Part shown: in pieces, positions 26,202-33,321 of the stretch
How positions within the stretch are numbered: position 1 is the stretch's first letter
Layout of the letters: the number at the start of each line of letters is the position of its first letter
Source of the DNA: Deltaproteobacteria bacterium
GTDB lineage: Bacteria; Myxococcota_A; UBA796; UBA9615
Direction of reading: 5' to 3'
Assembly: GCA_002724675.1 (NCBI GenBank)
Contig: PBPL01000012.1
Coordinates: forward strand, 1 to 33,321
DNA length: 33,321 bases
Position numbers and translations under genes: made by a program
Notes under the pieces: generated by a model
Databases searched by the model: none
What the model saw: the letters and a program-made list of their open reading frames with translations, nothing else
What the model was told of the DNA's origin: nothing

Positions 26202-27334
26202 CGCTCCAGCCTTCCGCGAAGGAGCAACATCAGGCCAAGCATGCCCAGCACTGACCACCAGGGAGCCCACCCAGCCAAACTGCTGGAGAGAGTTCCACGC
26301 AGAGCCAAGTGGTCACAGATCCTCGTCATTCCGTAGAGACCCAGAGCCAGCACGATGAGCAGCACAGGCCTAGCCATGCCACCACCTCGGCCCCGCGCCT
26401 GCGACGACCAACCCAGAAACCAACCCAGCAAAGCCAACAGCGGAACTCCCGCAGCAAGCGCCAGTCGTCGATGAACGACCAAGTTGGCACGGTCCCGCCT
26501 ACCCTCGTCTATCTCCTGCGCCCCCAGCAACCTCAAGACACCCGAGACCGACTGCGCCCTAGGGTTCATCGGCGGTTGCAGATAGCGCTCGCGGCGAGCC
26601 TCGGACAAGTGGACCTTGAGGCGCTTAGCCCTCCAAAGGCCGGCCCCAGCCACGTCTTGGCTCGGCACGATGCGCACCTCGCTGGAGCCAAAGCTCCAGC
26701 CCGCAATTCTAGGCTCGGGTTGTGGGTCCTCAACGGCACCCTGCAACGCGCCCTGCATCGCCGCGAAGTGCAACTGGTCGTCCGCCAAGATCGCCGCACC
26801 TCCCCCCTCCAGGACAAGAGCCTCCCCTCGCGTCAGGCGAGCCCAGGCGGCACTAGACGCCGCAGGGCTTCCCCGCACACCGTGCAGAGTGGACCAAGCC
26901 CAGGGCTCCGCAGAAAAACCAACGACCAAGACGATGAGCGTGAAGACAAGCCAGACATAGCGGACAGACCACCAGGCATCCATGGACCCTAGCCCCAGCG
27001 CCGCCCAGGCCCCAGATTCTCCCCGAACCGTTAGGCGTCGAGTTGTGACAAAAGCAACAGCTAGAATCAACAGTGGCATCAACCCCTGCAGTGTCGTCAC
27101 GGCAAAGGCGAGCGACGCTCGGCACATCGGCACGAAGCCCAGGGCGAGAGCCTCCGGGCGCGCGACGGTCACCGCAACGGCCAAGAGGGCGAGACCACCC
27201 ACCGCCACCAGCCCAAGGGCGAGGCCCACACGAGCCAGCAGAGTCGTCAGAGAGCGCCGCAGTGGAGATGGAACCGACGACAACAGCACTGAACCAAGCT
27301 CAAATGTGTTAGACTTCGCCGCCTTTCGGCCCAA
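26198..27334 (-). CDS. Divergent LptF/LptG (YjgP/YjgQ) family permease
   Basis: A 378-residue inner-membrane protein with the family plan: helix 1 (about 35-57), helices 2 and 3 (about 75-97 and 115-138), a periplasmic domain of about 150 residues that fits the jellyroll, and three C-terminal helices (about 286-370). VTTRRLTVRGESGAWAALGL matches the region where LptF/LptG have a Arg-rich turn before a helix, and the end GLYGMTRICDHLALRGTLSS, followed by LAGWAPW, matches their characteristic last helices. LptFG with LptB pump lipopolysaccharide from the inner membrane to the LptA bridge. No lptB, lptA or lptC is here. The start is uncertain: TTG 27334 has a poor ribosome site and GTG 27289 is an alternative. 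It diverges from carD. Confidence 0.65.
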   Translation of the reverse strand: MGRKAAKSNTFELGSVLLSSVPSPLRRSLTTLLARVGLALGLVAVGGLALLAVAVTVARPEALALGFVPMCRASLAFAVTTLQGLMPLLILAVAFVTTRRLTVRGESGAWAALGLGSMDAWWSVRYVWLVFTLIVLVVGFSAEPWAWSTLHGVRGSPAASSAAWARLTRGEALVLEGGGAAILADDQLHFAAMQGALQGAVEDPQPEPRIAGWSFGSSEVRIVPSQDVAGAGLWRAKRLKVHLSEARRERYLQPPMNPRAQSVSGVLRLLGAQEIDEGRRDRANLVVHRRLALAAGVPLLALLGWFLGWSSQARGRGGGMARPVLLIVLALGLYGMTRICDHLALRGTLSSSLAGWAPWWSVLGMLGLMLLLRGRLER

Positions 27335-27383
27335 TACCTTGAGGAGATGGGTCGAGGCGGTTCAACTAGTGTGAGGGTAACCG

Positions 27384-27869
27384 ATGGCATTCAAGGTCGG
27401 TGACATGGCTGTTTATCCTGGCCACGGGGTCGGGGTCGTCGAGGGCGTGGAGACCCGCGAGTTCGGCGGAACTAGCCAGAAATTCTACGTCCTAAAGATC
27501 CTAGAGAACGGCATGACCGTGATGGTTCCGACGGCTAATGCGGATGCCATTGGCATGCGTGACGTCATCGAGGCCAAAGAGGTCGATGAGATCTACGAGG
27601 TCTTGGCTCAGCGGGATGTCGAGCTGGACAAGCAAACCTGGAACCGCCGGTACCGTGAGTACATGGCGAAGATCAAGACCGGCTCTCCATTCGAGGTGGC
27701 CCGGGTACTTCGGGATCTGTACATCCTCAAAGGAGACAAGAATCTCTCCTTTGGCGAGCGAAAGATGTTCGATACGGCCAAGGGACTCCTCCTCAAGGAG
27801 TTGGCCGTAGCTAAGAAGCAAGATGAGTCGGTGATCGAGAAGCGCATCGGCGAGATCTTCTCCGACTGA
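27384..27869 (+). CDS. cdnL: CarD/CdnL-family RNA polymerase-binding transcription regulator
   Basis: A 161-residue protein with an N-terminal Tudor-like RNA polymerase interaction domain (1-65: FKVGDMAVYPGHGVGVVEGV, FYVLKILENGM) and a C-terminal helical domain with NRRYREYMAKIKTGS, VARVLRDLYILKGDK and LSFGERKMFDTAKGLL. Sequence and length fit the stand-alone CdnL of Myxococcus and CarD of mycobacteria, which bind the polymerase beta subunit and stabilise open promoter complexes, especially at rRNA promoters. The Trp in ELDKQTWNRRYREY is the residue that contacts the promoter bubble edge in CarD proteins. A GAGGG lies upstream of the ATG. It is followed 28 bases later by cysS on the same strand and diverges from the LptF-like gene. 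Confidence 0.93.
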   Translation: MAFKVGDMAVYPGHGVGVVEGVETREFGGTSQKFYVLKILENGMTVMVPTANADAIGMRDVIEAKEVDEIYEVLAQRDVELDKQTWNRRYREYMAKIKTGSPFEVARVLRDLYILKGDKNLSFGERKMFDTAKGLLLKELAVAKKQDESVIEKRIGEIFSD

Positions 27870-27897
27870 CTCGCGCCAACAAAACCGGGAAGGCGTC

Positions 27898-29490
27898 GTG
27901 GCACCTGTCGAGCCTTCGATTCGCGTCTACAACACTGAGACTCGTAAGAAAGAGCCCCTCGAGTTACTCGAGCCGGGCCGGGTCCGGATGTACGTCTGCG
28001 GCGTCACCGTCTACGCACCGACGCACGTCGGCCACGCCCGAGCCGCGCTCACCTTCGACATCGTCTACCGGCATCTGCTGAGACGGAACTTAGAGGTCCA
28101 CTACGTCCGAAACTTCACCGACGTAGATGACAAGATCATCGACAAGGCCATCGCCGAAGGTGTGGAGTTCACCGAGATTGCCGAGCGCTACATCGAAGAC
28201 TTCTACCTGGCAACGGATGGAATCTTCCTGCTTAGACCCGATGACGAGCCTCGCGTCTCGGGCTACATGGACCAAATCCTCGAGCTCGTCGCCAAGCTGA
28301 TCGAGAATGGGCACGCCTACGCGGTGGATGGGGACGTGTACTACGACGTCAAGAGTAAGGCCGACTATGGTCGACTCAGTCGCCGTAAGCTTGAGGACCA
28401 AGAAGAGGGCGCACGGGTCGAGGTGGACGAACGCAAGCGACACCCCTTTGACTTCGCCTTGTGGAAGAGCACCAAGCCTGGAGAGCCCGCCTGGGACTCA
28501 CCCTGGGGCCCGGGGCGTCCAGGCTGGCACATTGAGTGCTCCGCCATGTCCACGAGCCTGCTCGGTCCTCAGTTCGACATCCATGGCGGTGGCATCGACC
28601 TGGTCTTTCCACACCACGAAAATGAGATCGCCCAGACTGAGGGGGCGACGGGCCAGACTCCCTGCGTCAGACATTGGCTGCACAACGGTCACCTGGGCGT
28701 CAACCAAGAGAAGATGTCCAAGTCCCTCGGCAACTTCTTCCGGGTCAGCGACATCATCGTCCGCTACCACCCCGAGTCACTCCGATTGTTCTTCCTATCG
28801 ACCCACTACCGTGGACCGATCGATTTCAGCGAAGAGGCCATCGACGAGGCAGAACAACGACTTGAGAGGCTCTATGGCTGCCTTGGGCTGCTCGACGAGC
28901 GGCTGGGAGGGTCGATCTACCATCCTCAGCCGAGTTCTGAAGGCTTCTGGACTCGAGAGCAGCTCTACCAGCCGACCTCAGATCCACTCTCCGATGCGCC
29001 GGCCGAGGCCTTTGAGGGGGCCGAGCGGGGTCTATTCCACCAGTGTGAGGGCCTGCTGAACAAGTTTGACAGCGCAATGGACGACGACTTCAACACCGCT
29101 GGCGCGCTCGGGCACGTGTTCGACTTCGTGCGCAAGGTCAATCGCTGGTTAGCCAGTGAGCCGGAGTTGACTCAGGGTCCCCAACAGAAGCTGGCTGAAG
29201 CAGCTCGAGACCGGCTCCTCCAAGTAGGGGCATCGCTCGGAATCTTCCACGAGCCGGCAGCTGAATTCTTCGACGGACTGCGGGACAGGCGATTGCGCTT
29301 TCTGGGCATCGACGAAGCCGAGATCGAGGACGCAATCCAACGTCGTATCGAGGCACGTGAAGCCCGAGACTTCCCTGCAGCAGATGCCATCCGAGACGAA
29401 CTCATCGAGCGAGGCGTGGGCCTGAAAGATGGAGCAGCTGGAACGACCTGGGTCGTCCAACGCGGCCTGTCCCTATCGGACCCGAGCTGA
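27898..29490 (+). CDS. cysS: Cysteinyl-tRNA synthetase
   Basis: A 530-residue class I aminoacyl-tRNA synthetase that charges tRNA-Cys. It has the HIGH-type motif HVGH in [19 protein letters not shown] in [13 protein letters not shown], and zinc ligands in [18 protein letters not shown] and FPHHENE. The start is GTG 27898 with GGGAAGG upstream. It is longer than the usual 460-480 residues, mainly because of an insertion of roughly 40 residues near 330-375, between the catalytic core and the DALR-like domain, with a Ser/Pro-rich stretch. It stands downstream of carD on the same strand, an order that suggests a shared transcript, and is convergent with the lipoprotein gene 29497-30525. Confidence 0.96.
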   Translation: MAPVEPSIRVYNTETRKKEPLELLEPGRVRMYVCGVTVYAPTHVGHARAALTFDIVYRHLLRRNLEVHYVRNFTDVDDKIIDKAIAEGVEFTEIAERYIEDFYLATDGIFLLRPDDEPRVSGYMDQILELVAKLIENGHAYAVDGDVYYDVKSKADYGRLSRRKLEDQEEGARVEVDERKRHPFDFALWKSTKPGEPAWDSPWGPGRPGWHIECSAMSTSLLGPQFDIHGGGIDLVFPHHENEIAQTEGATGQTPCVRHWLHNGHLGVNQEKMSKSLGNFFRVSDIIVRYHPESLRLFFLSTHYRGPIDFSEEAIDEAEQRLERLYGCLGLLDERLGGSIYHPQPSSEGFWTREQLYQPTSDPLSDAPAEAFEGAERGLFHQCEGLLNKFDSAMDDDFNTAGALGHVFDFVRKVNRWLASEPELTQGPQQKLAEAARDRLLQVGASLGIFHEPAAEFFDGLRDRRLRFLGIDEAEIEDAIQRRIEAREARDFPAADAIRDELIERGVGLKDGAAGTTWVVQRGLSLSDPS

Positions 29491-29496
29491 GGCTCG
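29483..29496 (+). terminator. Short hairpin between convergent cysS and lipoprotein genes
   Basis: A five-pair stem (CGAGC with GCTCG) around TGAG spans the cysS stop, followed by a pyrimidine-rich stretch (CTACTTCTTCTTCG) that is coding for the opposite gene. It could act as a weak two-way terminator. Confidence 0.3.
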
Positions 29497-30525
29497 CTAC
29501 TTCTTCTTCGCCGCCTCGGATTCCGCTTCCGCCTTCTCCTCAGCCGTGCGCTCGGGCTCCGGCCACACCACGGTACAGGCGTTGCCTACCAGGGTGCGTC
29601 CACCTTCTGCACAGGTCTTGTAGCGATGCATCTCAACGAAGATGCCGTCAGCACTCGACTTGTCGAAGGCGTGCTGAACCTTCCAGTGCAAGAAGCCATT
29701 CTCCTTGGGCTCTACGGCGACCTTTTGCGATGCAGCAACCCGTCGATCTTTTGCCCACAGCTCAAAGTCGTAGGAGCAGCCATCTTCGGCCATGACGCCC
29801 GCTTTGTGCTGCTTCTCGCGAATCTCTGACTTACTGCCGTCGTAGTTCTTCTCGATGTAGTGGAACCAAGCGGGCTCCTTCGCAAAAAGACCCGTCTTGA
29901 CGTCCAAGGGCGCGTCCTTGTCCCAATTGGGGTCGTCCATCGCAAAGGGCATCAGCTGGCGCACCTCGTCACAGTGCACGAAGCCCAGCTCCTCCTTGGA
30001 GCGCAGGTAGGTTCGGGTCCCTGTTGGGTTGGAGTCGATCGTCTCTTCACCCTTCACATAGGTCACATAGAAGTCGCCAATTGTGAGCGAACATCGCTTC
30101 TTGTTGACCTTGACGTAGATGCGCCCTTCGAACTTCACATCCAGCCGGCGATTGTCCTTCTTTAGGCGCTCGATTCGCTGGCGACTCTTGTCGGCGAACA
30201 TGTTGATGACATACATGGCCTCCCCATCCTCTGAAGTGCTGCGATGCTCATACTCGTACTTGTTCGTCGCCGGATTGTTGGGAGCGAGTCGCCCGGCCGT
30301 GTACATCGCCTTCTTCTTGCCGTCCTCTGTATAGAACTTCACTCGAGCATAGGGGTCCGGCACATCGCTGCCTGAGCCTCCGCCCTTGAGGCTGATGTAG
30401 GTTCCCTCGAGGTTCGAGATGTCCAGTTCGCACTTGGCGTACTGGTCCTCCTGCTCCAGGTTCAGACAACCACCGAGCAGTAGGGAGAGGATGGTGAGGT
30501 GCGTCCAGAGAAACCAACGTGGCAT
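29497..30525 (-). CDS. Lipoprotein of unknown function
   Basis: A 342-residue lipoprotein with leader MPRWFLWTHLTILSLLLGGC (lipobox Cys20); AGGAG lies about nine bases before the ATG. The mature part is Lys- and Asp-rich, with beta-strand-like segments (YARVKFYTEDGKKKAMYTAG, DVKFEGRIYVKVNKKRCSL), six or so cysteines after the lipobox, and a C-terminal tail of Ala, Glu and Lys (about 325-342) that is likely helical and disordered. No family is recognised. It is a single-gene unit convergent with cysS, the stops being six bases apart. Confidence 0.72.
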   Translation of the reverse strand: MPRWFLWTHLTILSLLLGGCLNLEQEDQYAKCELDISNLEGTYISLKGGGSGSDVPDPYARVKFYTEDGKKKAMYTAGRLAPNNPATNKYEYEHRSTSEDGEAMYVINMFADKSRQRIERLKKDNRRLDVKFEGRIYVKVNKKRCSLTIGDFYVTYVKGEETIDSNPTGTRTYLRSKEELGFVHCDEVRQLMPFAMDDPNWDKDAPLDVKTGLFAKEPAWFHYIEKNYDGSKSEIREKQHKAGVMAEDGCSYDFELWAKDRRVAASQKVAVEPKENGFLHWKVQHAFDKSSADGIFVEMHRYKTCAEGGRTLVGNACTVVWPEPERTAEEKAEAESEAAKKK

Positions 30526-30761
30526 GGAATCAGACTCCTATCGCGTTCCCAGGAGAGATCCTGGAGACCTGCGTGACGCTGCTCCGTAGAGAGCGCGTGA
30601 ACGGTCATAACAAAGGGGAAGCGCCTGCGTCCAGCGACAGCCCTTCCCCTCTACCTCCTACCCGTCAGCCATACCGGCCGGCCAACAACACTCGTTGACC
30701 GGGGATCCTGCTTGTGATTCGATCTTCACTGCCTCGGATAGCCCAATCAAAGGACGCGCTC
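30526..30761. other. Divergent intergenic region with hairpins
   Basis: 236 bases between the divergent lipoprotein and YceI genes. It holds a compact hairpin CCAGGA-GAGA-TCCTGG at 30549-30564 in the leader of the lipoprotein gene, and an inverted repeat AGGGGAAG / CTTCCCCT at 30614-30621 and 30643-30650 with a 21-base spacer. A TTGACC at 30695-30700 is a candidate -35 for yceI, but its -10 is poor (TTCGAT). A GTG frame from 30714 reads into the YceI gene but is probably not its start. Confidence 0.5.
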
Positions 30762-31472
30762 ATGTCCCATCGATGTCTGGCCTTACTCATCACCCTCACT
30801 TGGCTGGTTGCCCCCGCTGGAGACGCGCTCGCCCTAGATACGAAGGCCAGTCTCTCCCGAATCACCTTTCACATCGCGCATCCAGCAAAAGAGTATGACG
30901 CCCAATTGCTCGACGGAGGCGCGGATGTGGTCGCTCAATTCGATCCCAACAACATCGCGAACACGGGAGTCGATGTCACCATTCGAGTCGAGTCGTTCAA
31001 CTCGGACAACACGCGACGGGACAGTCACATGCTCGAGACACTCGAGGGCTTTCTGTTCCCCACCATCACATGGAAGGTCCAAGGCGTGTCCGGCGCAGAG
31101 GGCGCGATTGCTGCCGGCCAGTACAAGCTGCAGGCCGAGGGTCCCCTGACCGTCCACGGTGTCACTCAGAACCTCAAGGTACCCATCACAATGGCTGTGG
31201 CTGCCAACGGCAATGTAGATGTGCGCGCCGAGTTCTCCATTTCCCTCGAGTCCTTCGGCATCGATCGGCCTACCCTAGTGTTCGTTCCCATCGCTGACGA
31301 TGTGCCCATCCGAGTCCACATGAACTTCCGCGCGGGCATGGATCTGTTCCCCAAGACAACGGAAGCCAGCCCCTCCGAGACCGCCGGCTCCGACACGGCC
31401 CCCAAGGGCGGCGAAGAGGGGGAAGCGGCCAATCAACCCACAGATACGGCCCCATCGGAGACCGCCCAATGA
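30762..31472 (+). CDS. YceI-family lipid-binding protein
   Basis: A 236-residue exported protein: signal peptide MSHRCLALLITLTWLVAPAG, cut near ALA, then a YceI lipocalin-like barrel (about 25-190) with FHIAHPAKEYDAQL at its start, FPTITWKVQGV in the middle and the family's strong marker GPLTVHGVTQNLKVPITM. YceI proteins bind isoprenoid or similar long-chain amphiphiles in the periplasm. A tail of about 40 residues rich in Ser, Glu, Thr and Pro (from about 198) is unusual for the family. The ATG at 30762 has AAAGGA seven bases upstream, so a GTG 16 codons earlier is unlikely. Its stop overlaps the next start (ATGA, 31469-31472), coupling it to the membrane gene as yceI is paired with a b561 gene in Escherichia coli. 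Confidence 0.88.
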   Translation: MSHRCLALLITLTWLVAPAGDALALDTKASLSRITFHIAHPAKEYDAQLLDGGADVVAQFDPNNIANTGVDVTIRVESFNSDNTRRDSHMLETLEGFLFPTITWKVQGVSGAEGAIAAGQYKLQAEGPLTVHGVTQNLKVPITMAVAANGNVDVRAEFSISLESFGIDRPTLVFVPIADDVPIRVHMNFRAGMDLFPKTTEASPSETAGSDTAPKGGEEGEAANQPTDTAPSETAQ

Positions 31473-32176
31473 CAACACAGGTTGAGAGTGTGCGAGCTCC
31501 TGAGTGGAGCTCAATGGCCGTGGCAGCGGCCGTCCTGCTCATGGCCACACCTGCTCTCGGAGCAGGCTTTGAGGCACCCAAGCCGCACTTGGAGTGGTGG
31601 GGAGCAACCAATACGACCACCTTGCCCACTGGCGCCGATGGGGCCCAAGAAACCCGACAGGAGGCCACGGCAGAACTCAGCCTCGAGGAACGGCGAGCCA
31701 TTCAGGCTCAGTTGAAGCTCCGGCGCAAGATGGTGCAAGCGCACCAAGTGCTGGCCTTTGTGACGGCTGGCTCCATCGTGGCAGCCGACGTCCTGGGCCT
31801 CATTAACGAGACCGCGTTCGAGAAGGGGACCCCCAATCGAGAACAGCTGGAAGGAAGTCTCATCGCTCACCGGGTTCTAGTAACAACCGCTGTTAGTTCC
31901 TACCTGAGCGCGGGTATCCTGGCCTGGACCATGCCCAAGGCCTACCAACGGGCAACGGTCACAAAGCAGAAGAAAAAGGCGGACTCTGGCGACATCCACG
32001 TGGCCCTGTCGGTGCTGCATGGGATCGCGATGGGTACGGTCGTCGCCACCGGTCTATTGCAGGCGAACGTAGCCACTGGAGAGGCCTGGGAGGCTCTGGT
32101 CGCCGTCCATGGCATCGCTGGCATCACCGCCGCCTCCGGGGTCATCGGAGCTGGCATCGTGATTGGGACGCTCTAA
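31469..32176 (+). CDS. Four-helix membrane protein with intramembrane histidines, cytochrome b561-like (tentative)
   Basis: A 235-residue protein with an N-terminal signal-like helix (about 16-32), a hydrophilic stretch (35-88), then four membrane helices at about 90-112, 131-153, 177-198 and 208-232. Each carries a histidine near one end or inside: His92, His134, His177 or His184, and His214. This distribution is what bis-histidine haem membrane proteins such as cytochrome b561 show, and the position between a YceI-like gene and a cytochrome c gene supports it. Direct sequence identity to b561 is not obvious, so the haem role is inference. Its stop and the next start share one base (TAATG). 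Confidence 0.6.
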   Translation: MTTQVESVRAPEWSSMAVAAAVLLMATPALGAGFEAPKPHLEWWGATNTTTLPTGADGAQETRQEATAELSLEERRAIQAQLKLRRKMVQAHQVLAFVTAGSIVAADVLGLINETAFEKGTPNREQLEGSLIAHRVLVTTAVSSYLSAGILAWTMPKAYQRATVTKQKKKADSGDIHVALSVLHGIAMGTVVATGLLQANVATGEAWEALVAVHGIAGITAASGVIGAGIVIGTL

Positions 32177-32664
32177 TGACCTGCCGGCAACGCTCTTGTC
32201 TTACCCTCGGAGTTCTCCTGGCGGGCTTTCTTGCCTTGGCAGCCTGTGATCAACCTGTGCCGGACGTGAGCCCCACAGGGCAGTGCGCGCCGGAAGACCT
32301 CTACATGGGCGAGCCCGAGTACTTCCAAGAGGTGATGGTGCCAGAGTTGTTCGAACCCTACTGCGCGCTGTGTCACTGGTCCGACAAGACAACGCCCGAA
32401 GAGCGCCGCGGAGCCACCCCGGGTCTCAACTACGATGACTATGACTCAGCCATTCGATGGAACTCCACGTCGCTGAACTTCGGCACGTGGAGCCGGGTAA
32501 GTACACGCAACATGCCCCCCATGGGGCGAACCCCTAGTACCGAAGAACTGCAGCTGCTGGTGCAATGGATCGACTGCGCCATTGCTGTTCAGGAGTCGGG
32601 GGACGATGACGACTCGGCAGGAGATGATGACTCCGCCGGAGACGATGATTCAGCGGACCGCTGA
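32176..32664 (+). CDS. Monohaem cytochrome c lipoprotein with acidic Asp-Ser tail
   Basis: A 162-residue lipoprotein: lipobox LALAAC (Cys24), then one haem-c site CALCH (63-67: Cys63, Cys66, His67), a likely axial Met in RNMPPMG (Met113 or Met116), and a helix [12 protein letters not shown] typical of the C-terminal helix of class I cytochromes c and of c-type domains in planctomycete/myxobacterial lipoproteins. The last 20 residues are [12 protein letters not shown] units. Two further cysteines (37 and 134) may form a disulfide. It would be the outer electron carrier of the trio with the b561-like and YceI-like proteins. Confidence 0.85.
   Translation: MTCRQRSCLTLGVLLAGFLALAACDQPVPDVSPTGQCAPEDLYMGEPEYFQEVMVPELFEPYCALCHWSDKTTPEERRGATPGLNYDDYDSAIRWNSTSLNFGTWSRVSTRNMPPMGRTPSTEELQLLVQWIDCAIAVQESGDDDDSAGDDDSAGDDDSADR
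32599..32655 (+). repeat. Tandem GDDD(D)SA coding repeat
   Basis: Three in-frame units encoding [13 protein letters not shown] and GDDDSA at the end of the cytochrome gene. The codons vary between units (GAC/GAT, TCG/TCC/TCA), unlike the near-identical units at 3-89, so this copy is older or under less slippage. Confidence 0.85.
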
Positions 32665-32683
32665 GTCGGAGAGGAGCCCTGTC

Positions 32684-33321
32684 ATGCGCAACGACGGCCG
32701 CACAGACAACGAACTTCGGCCCGTGCGCATTCGGCCCAACTTCCTGCAGTTCGCACACGGCTCCGCGCTGATCGAAGTGGGAAGCACCCGAGTGCTCTGC
32801 ACGGCGATGATCGAGGAGCGAGTCCCCCGCTGGAAACAACACGAGGGAACCGGGTGGGTCACAGCCGAGTACTCCATGCTTCCCGGCTCCACACCGACGC
32901 GCACCTCTCGCGAGGTCGCTCGTGGTAGGCCCGGCGGACGAACCATGGAGATCCAGCGACTCATCGGGCGATCCATGCGTGCGGTCGTCGACCTCGCCGC
33001 CCTGGGGCCCCGCACCTTATGGATTGACTGCGACTGCCTCCAGGCAGATGGCGGCACTCGCACCGCCTCGATCACTGGAGGCTTTGTCGCCATGAGCCTC
33101 GCTCTCCAACGCCTGGTAGACGAAGGGACTCTTCCCGAGAAGCCACTGACCGACACCATCGCGGCCATCTCCGCCGGGATCGTCGATAATCGGGCCGTGC
33201 TCGACCTACCCTATGAAGAGGACTCACGCGCCGAGGTGGACATGAACTTCGTGGTCACGGGCCAGGGCAACCTGGTAGAGGTCCAAGGAACAGCAGAAGG
33301 GCGACCCTTCTCAGCCACCGA
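32684..33321 (+). CDS. rph: Ribonuclease PH (3' end outside window)
   Basis: The first 212 residues of a protein usually about 240 long. [16 protein letters not shown] is the typical start; [20 protein letters not shown] carries the Arg-rich phosphate-binding region, [17 protein letters not shown] and the segment [20 protein letters not shown], with an acidic catalytic site residue, are all present. RNase PH removes 3' nucleotides from tRNA precursors and other RNAs using phosphate. The ATG at 32684 has GGAGAGGAG just before it. It begins 19 bases after the cytochrome gene on the same strand, so could be read through from it, but is functionally separate. The gene is complete up to the window edge. 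Confidence 0.94.
   Translation, partial: MRNDGRTDNELRPVRIRPNFLQFAHGSALIEVGSTRVLCTAMIEERVPRWKQHEGTGWVTAEYSMLPGSTPTRTSREVARGRPGGRTMEIQRLIGRSMRAVVDLAALGPRTLWIDCDCLQADGGTRTASITGGFVAMSLALQRLVDEGTLPEKPLTDTIAAISAGIVDNRAVLDLPYEEDSRAEVDMNFVVTGQGNLVEVQGTAEGRPFSAT

Noticed and set aside
28307-29059. 250-residue open frame on the plus strand
   Set aside because: Frame-shifted shadow of cysS.
1-33321. Mobile element or genomic island
   Set aside because: No integrase, transposase, tRNA with flanking repeats or phage gene was seen, and housekeeping genes are spread through the window.

Overview
The window is 33.3 kb of GC-rich, densely coded DNA from a Gram-negative, diderm bacterium. It most likely belongs to the Myxococcota or another lineage of the former Deltaproteobacteria. 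The reasons are two proteins ending in MYXO-CTERM-like sorting tails (Cys motif, hydrophobic helix, Arg cluster), a CdnL/CarD-type RNA polymerase regulator followed by cysS, many lipoproteins with acidic Asp-Ser linkers, and frequent GTG/TTG starts. No rRNA, tRNA, CRISPR array, insertion sequence or phage gene was seen. The region reads as ordinary chromosome rather than a mobile island. The taxonomic call is inference.

Layout. 1-6030 (+): the tail of an acidic-repeat surface protein, then a tight three-gene set of an MMPL/RND transporter, a periplasmic LolA-like lipoprotein-sorting protein and a DUF1302-like outer-membrane beta-barrel. Together these look like an envelope-spanning lipid (or other hydrophobic cargo) export route. 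6163-7119 (+): an unknown lipoprotein. 7116-9357 (-): cysD-cysN, ATP sulfurylase. 9518-12034 (+): a secreted subtilase with a MYXO-CTERM-like tail. 12061-13470 (-): pyruvate kinase. 13528-14782 (-): two tandem unknown lipoproteins sharing a four-cysteine signature. 14869-17671 (-): a periplasmic TPR protein followed by LivG- and LivF-type ABC ATPases without their permeases or binding protein.

The second half: 17950-20028 (+) is an alpha-beta fused E1 subunit of a 2-oxoacid dehydrogenase. 20199-23495 (+) is a large protein of tandem Ig-like domains, a basic linker and a C-terminal beta-barrel, behind a good sigma70-type promoter. 23522-24451 (+) is a methyltransferase. 24515-25494 (+) is a cyclophilin lipoprotein coupled to a 77-residue unknown. 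25473-27334 (-) holds a divergent LptF/LptG-family permease and a shortened companion. 27384-29490 (+) is carD/cdnL and cysS. 29497-30525 (-) is an unknown lipoprotein. 30762-32664 (+) is a translationally coupled trio of YceI-like protein, four-helix histidine-bearing membrane protein and monohaem cytochrome c lipoprotein, probably a redox module. The window ends inside rph (RNase PH).

The common theme is the cell envelope: most of the genes encode exported, lipidated or membrane proteins. Housekeeping enzymes (cysDN, pyk, cysS, rph) are interspersed. The most interesting units are the YceI/b561-like/cytochrome c trio, the MMPL/LolA-like/barrel trio, the shortened Lpt-like pair, the Ig-barrel protein and the livG gene with no canonical start codon at its conserved N-terminus.
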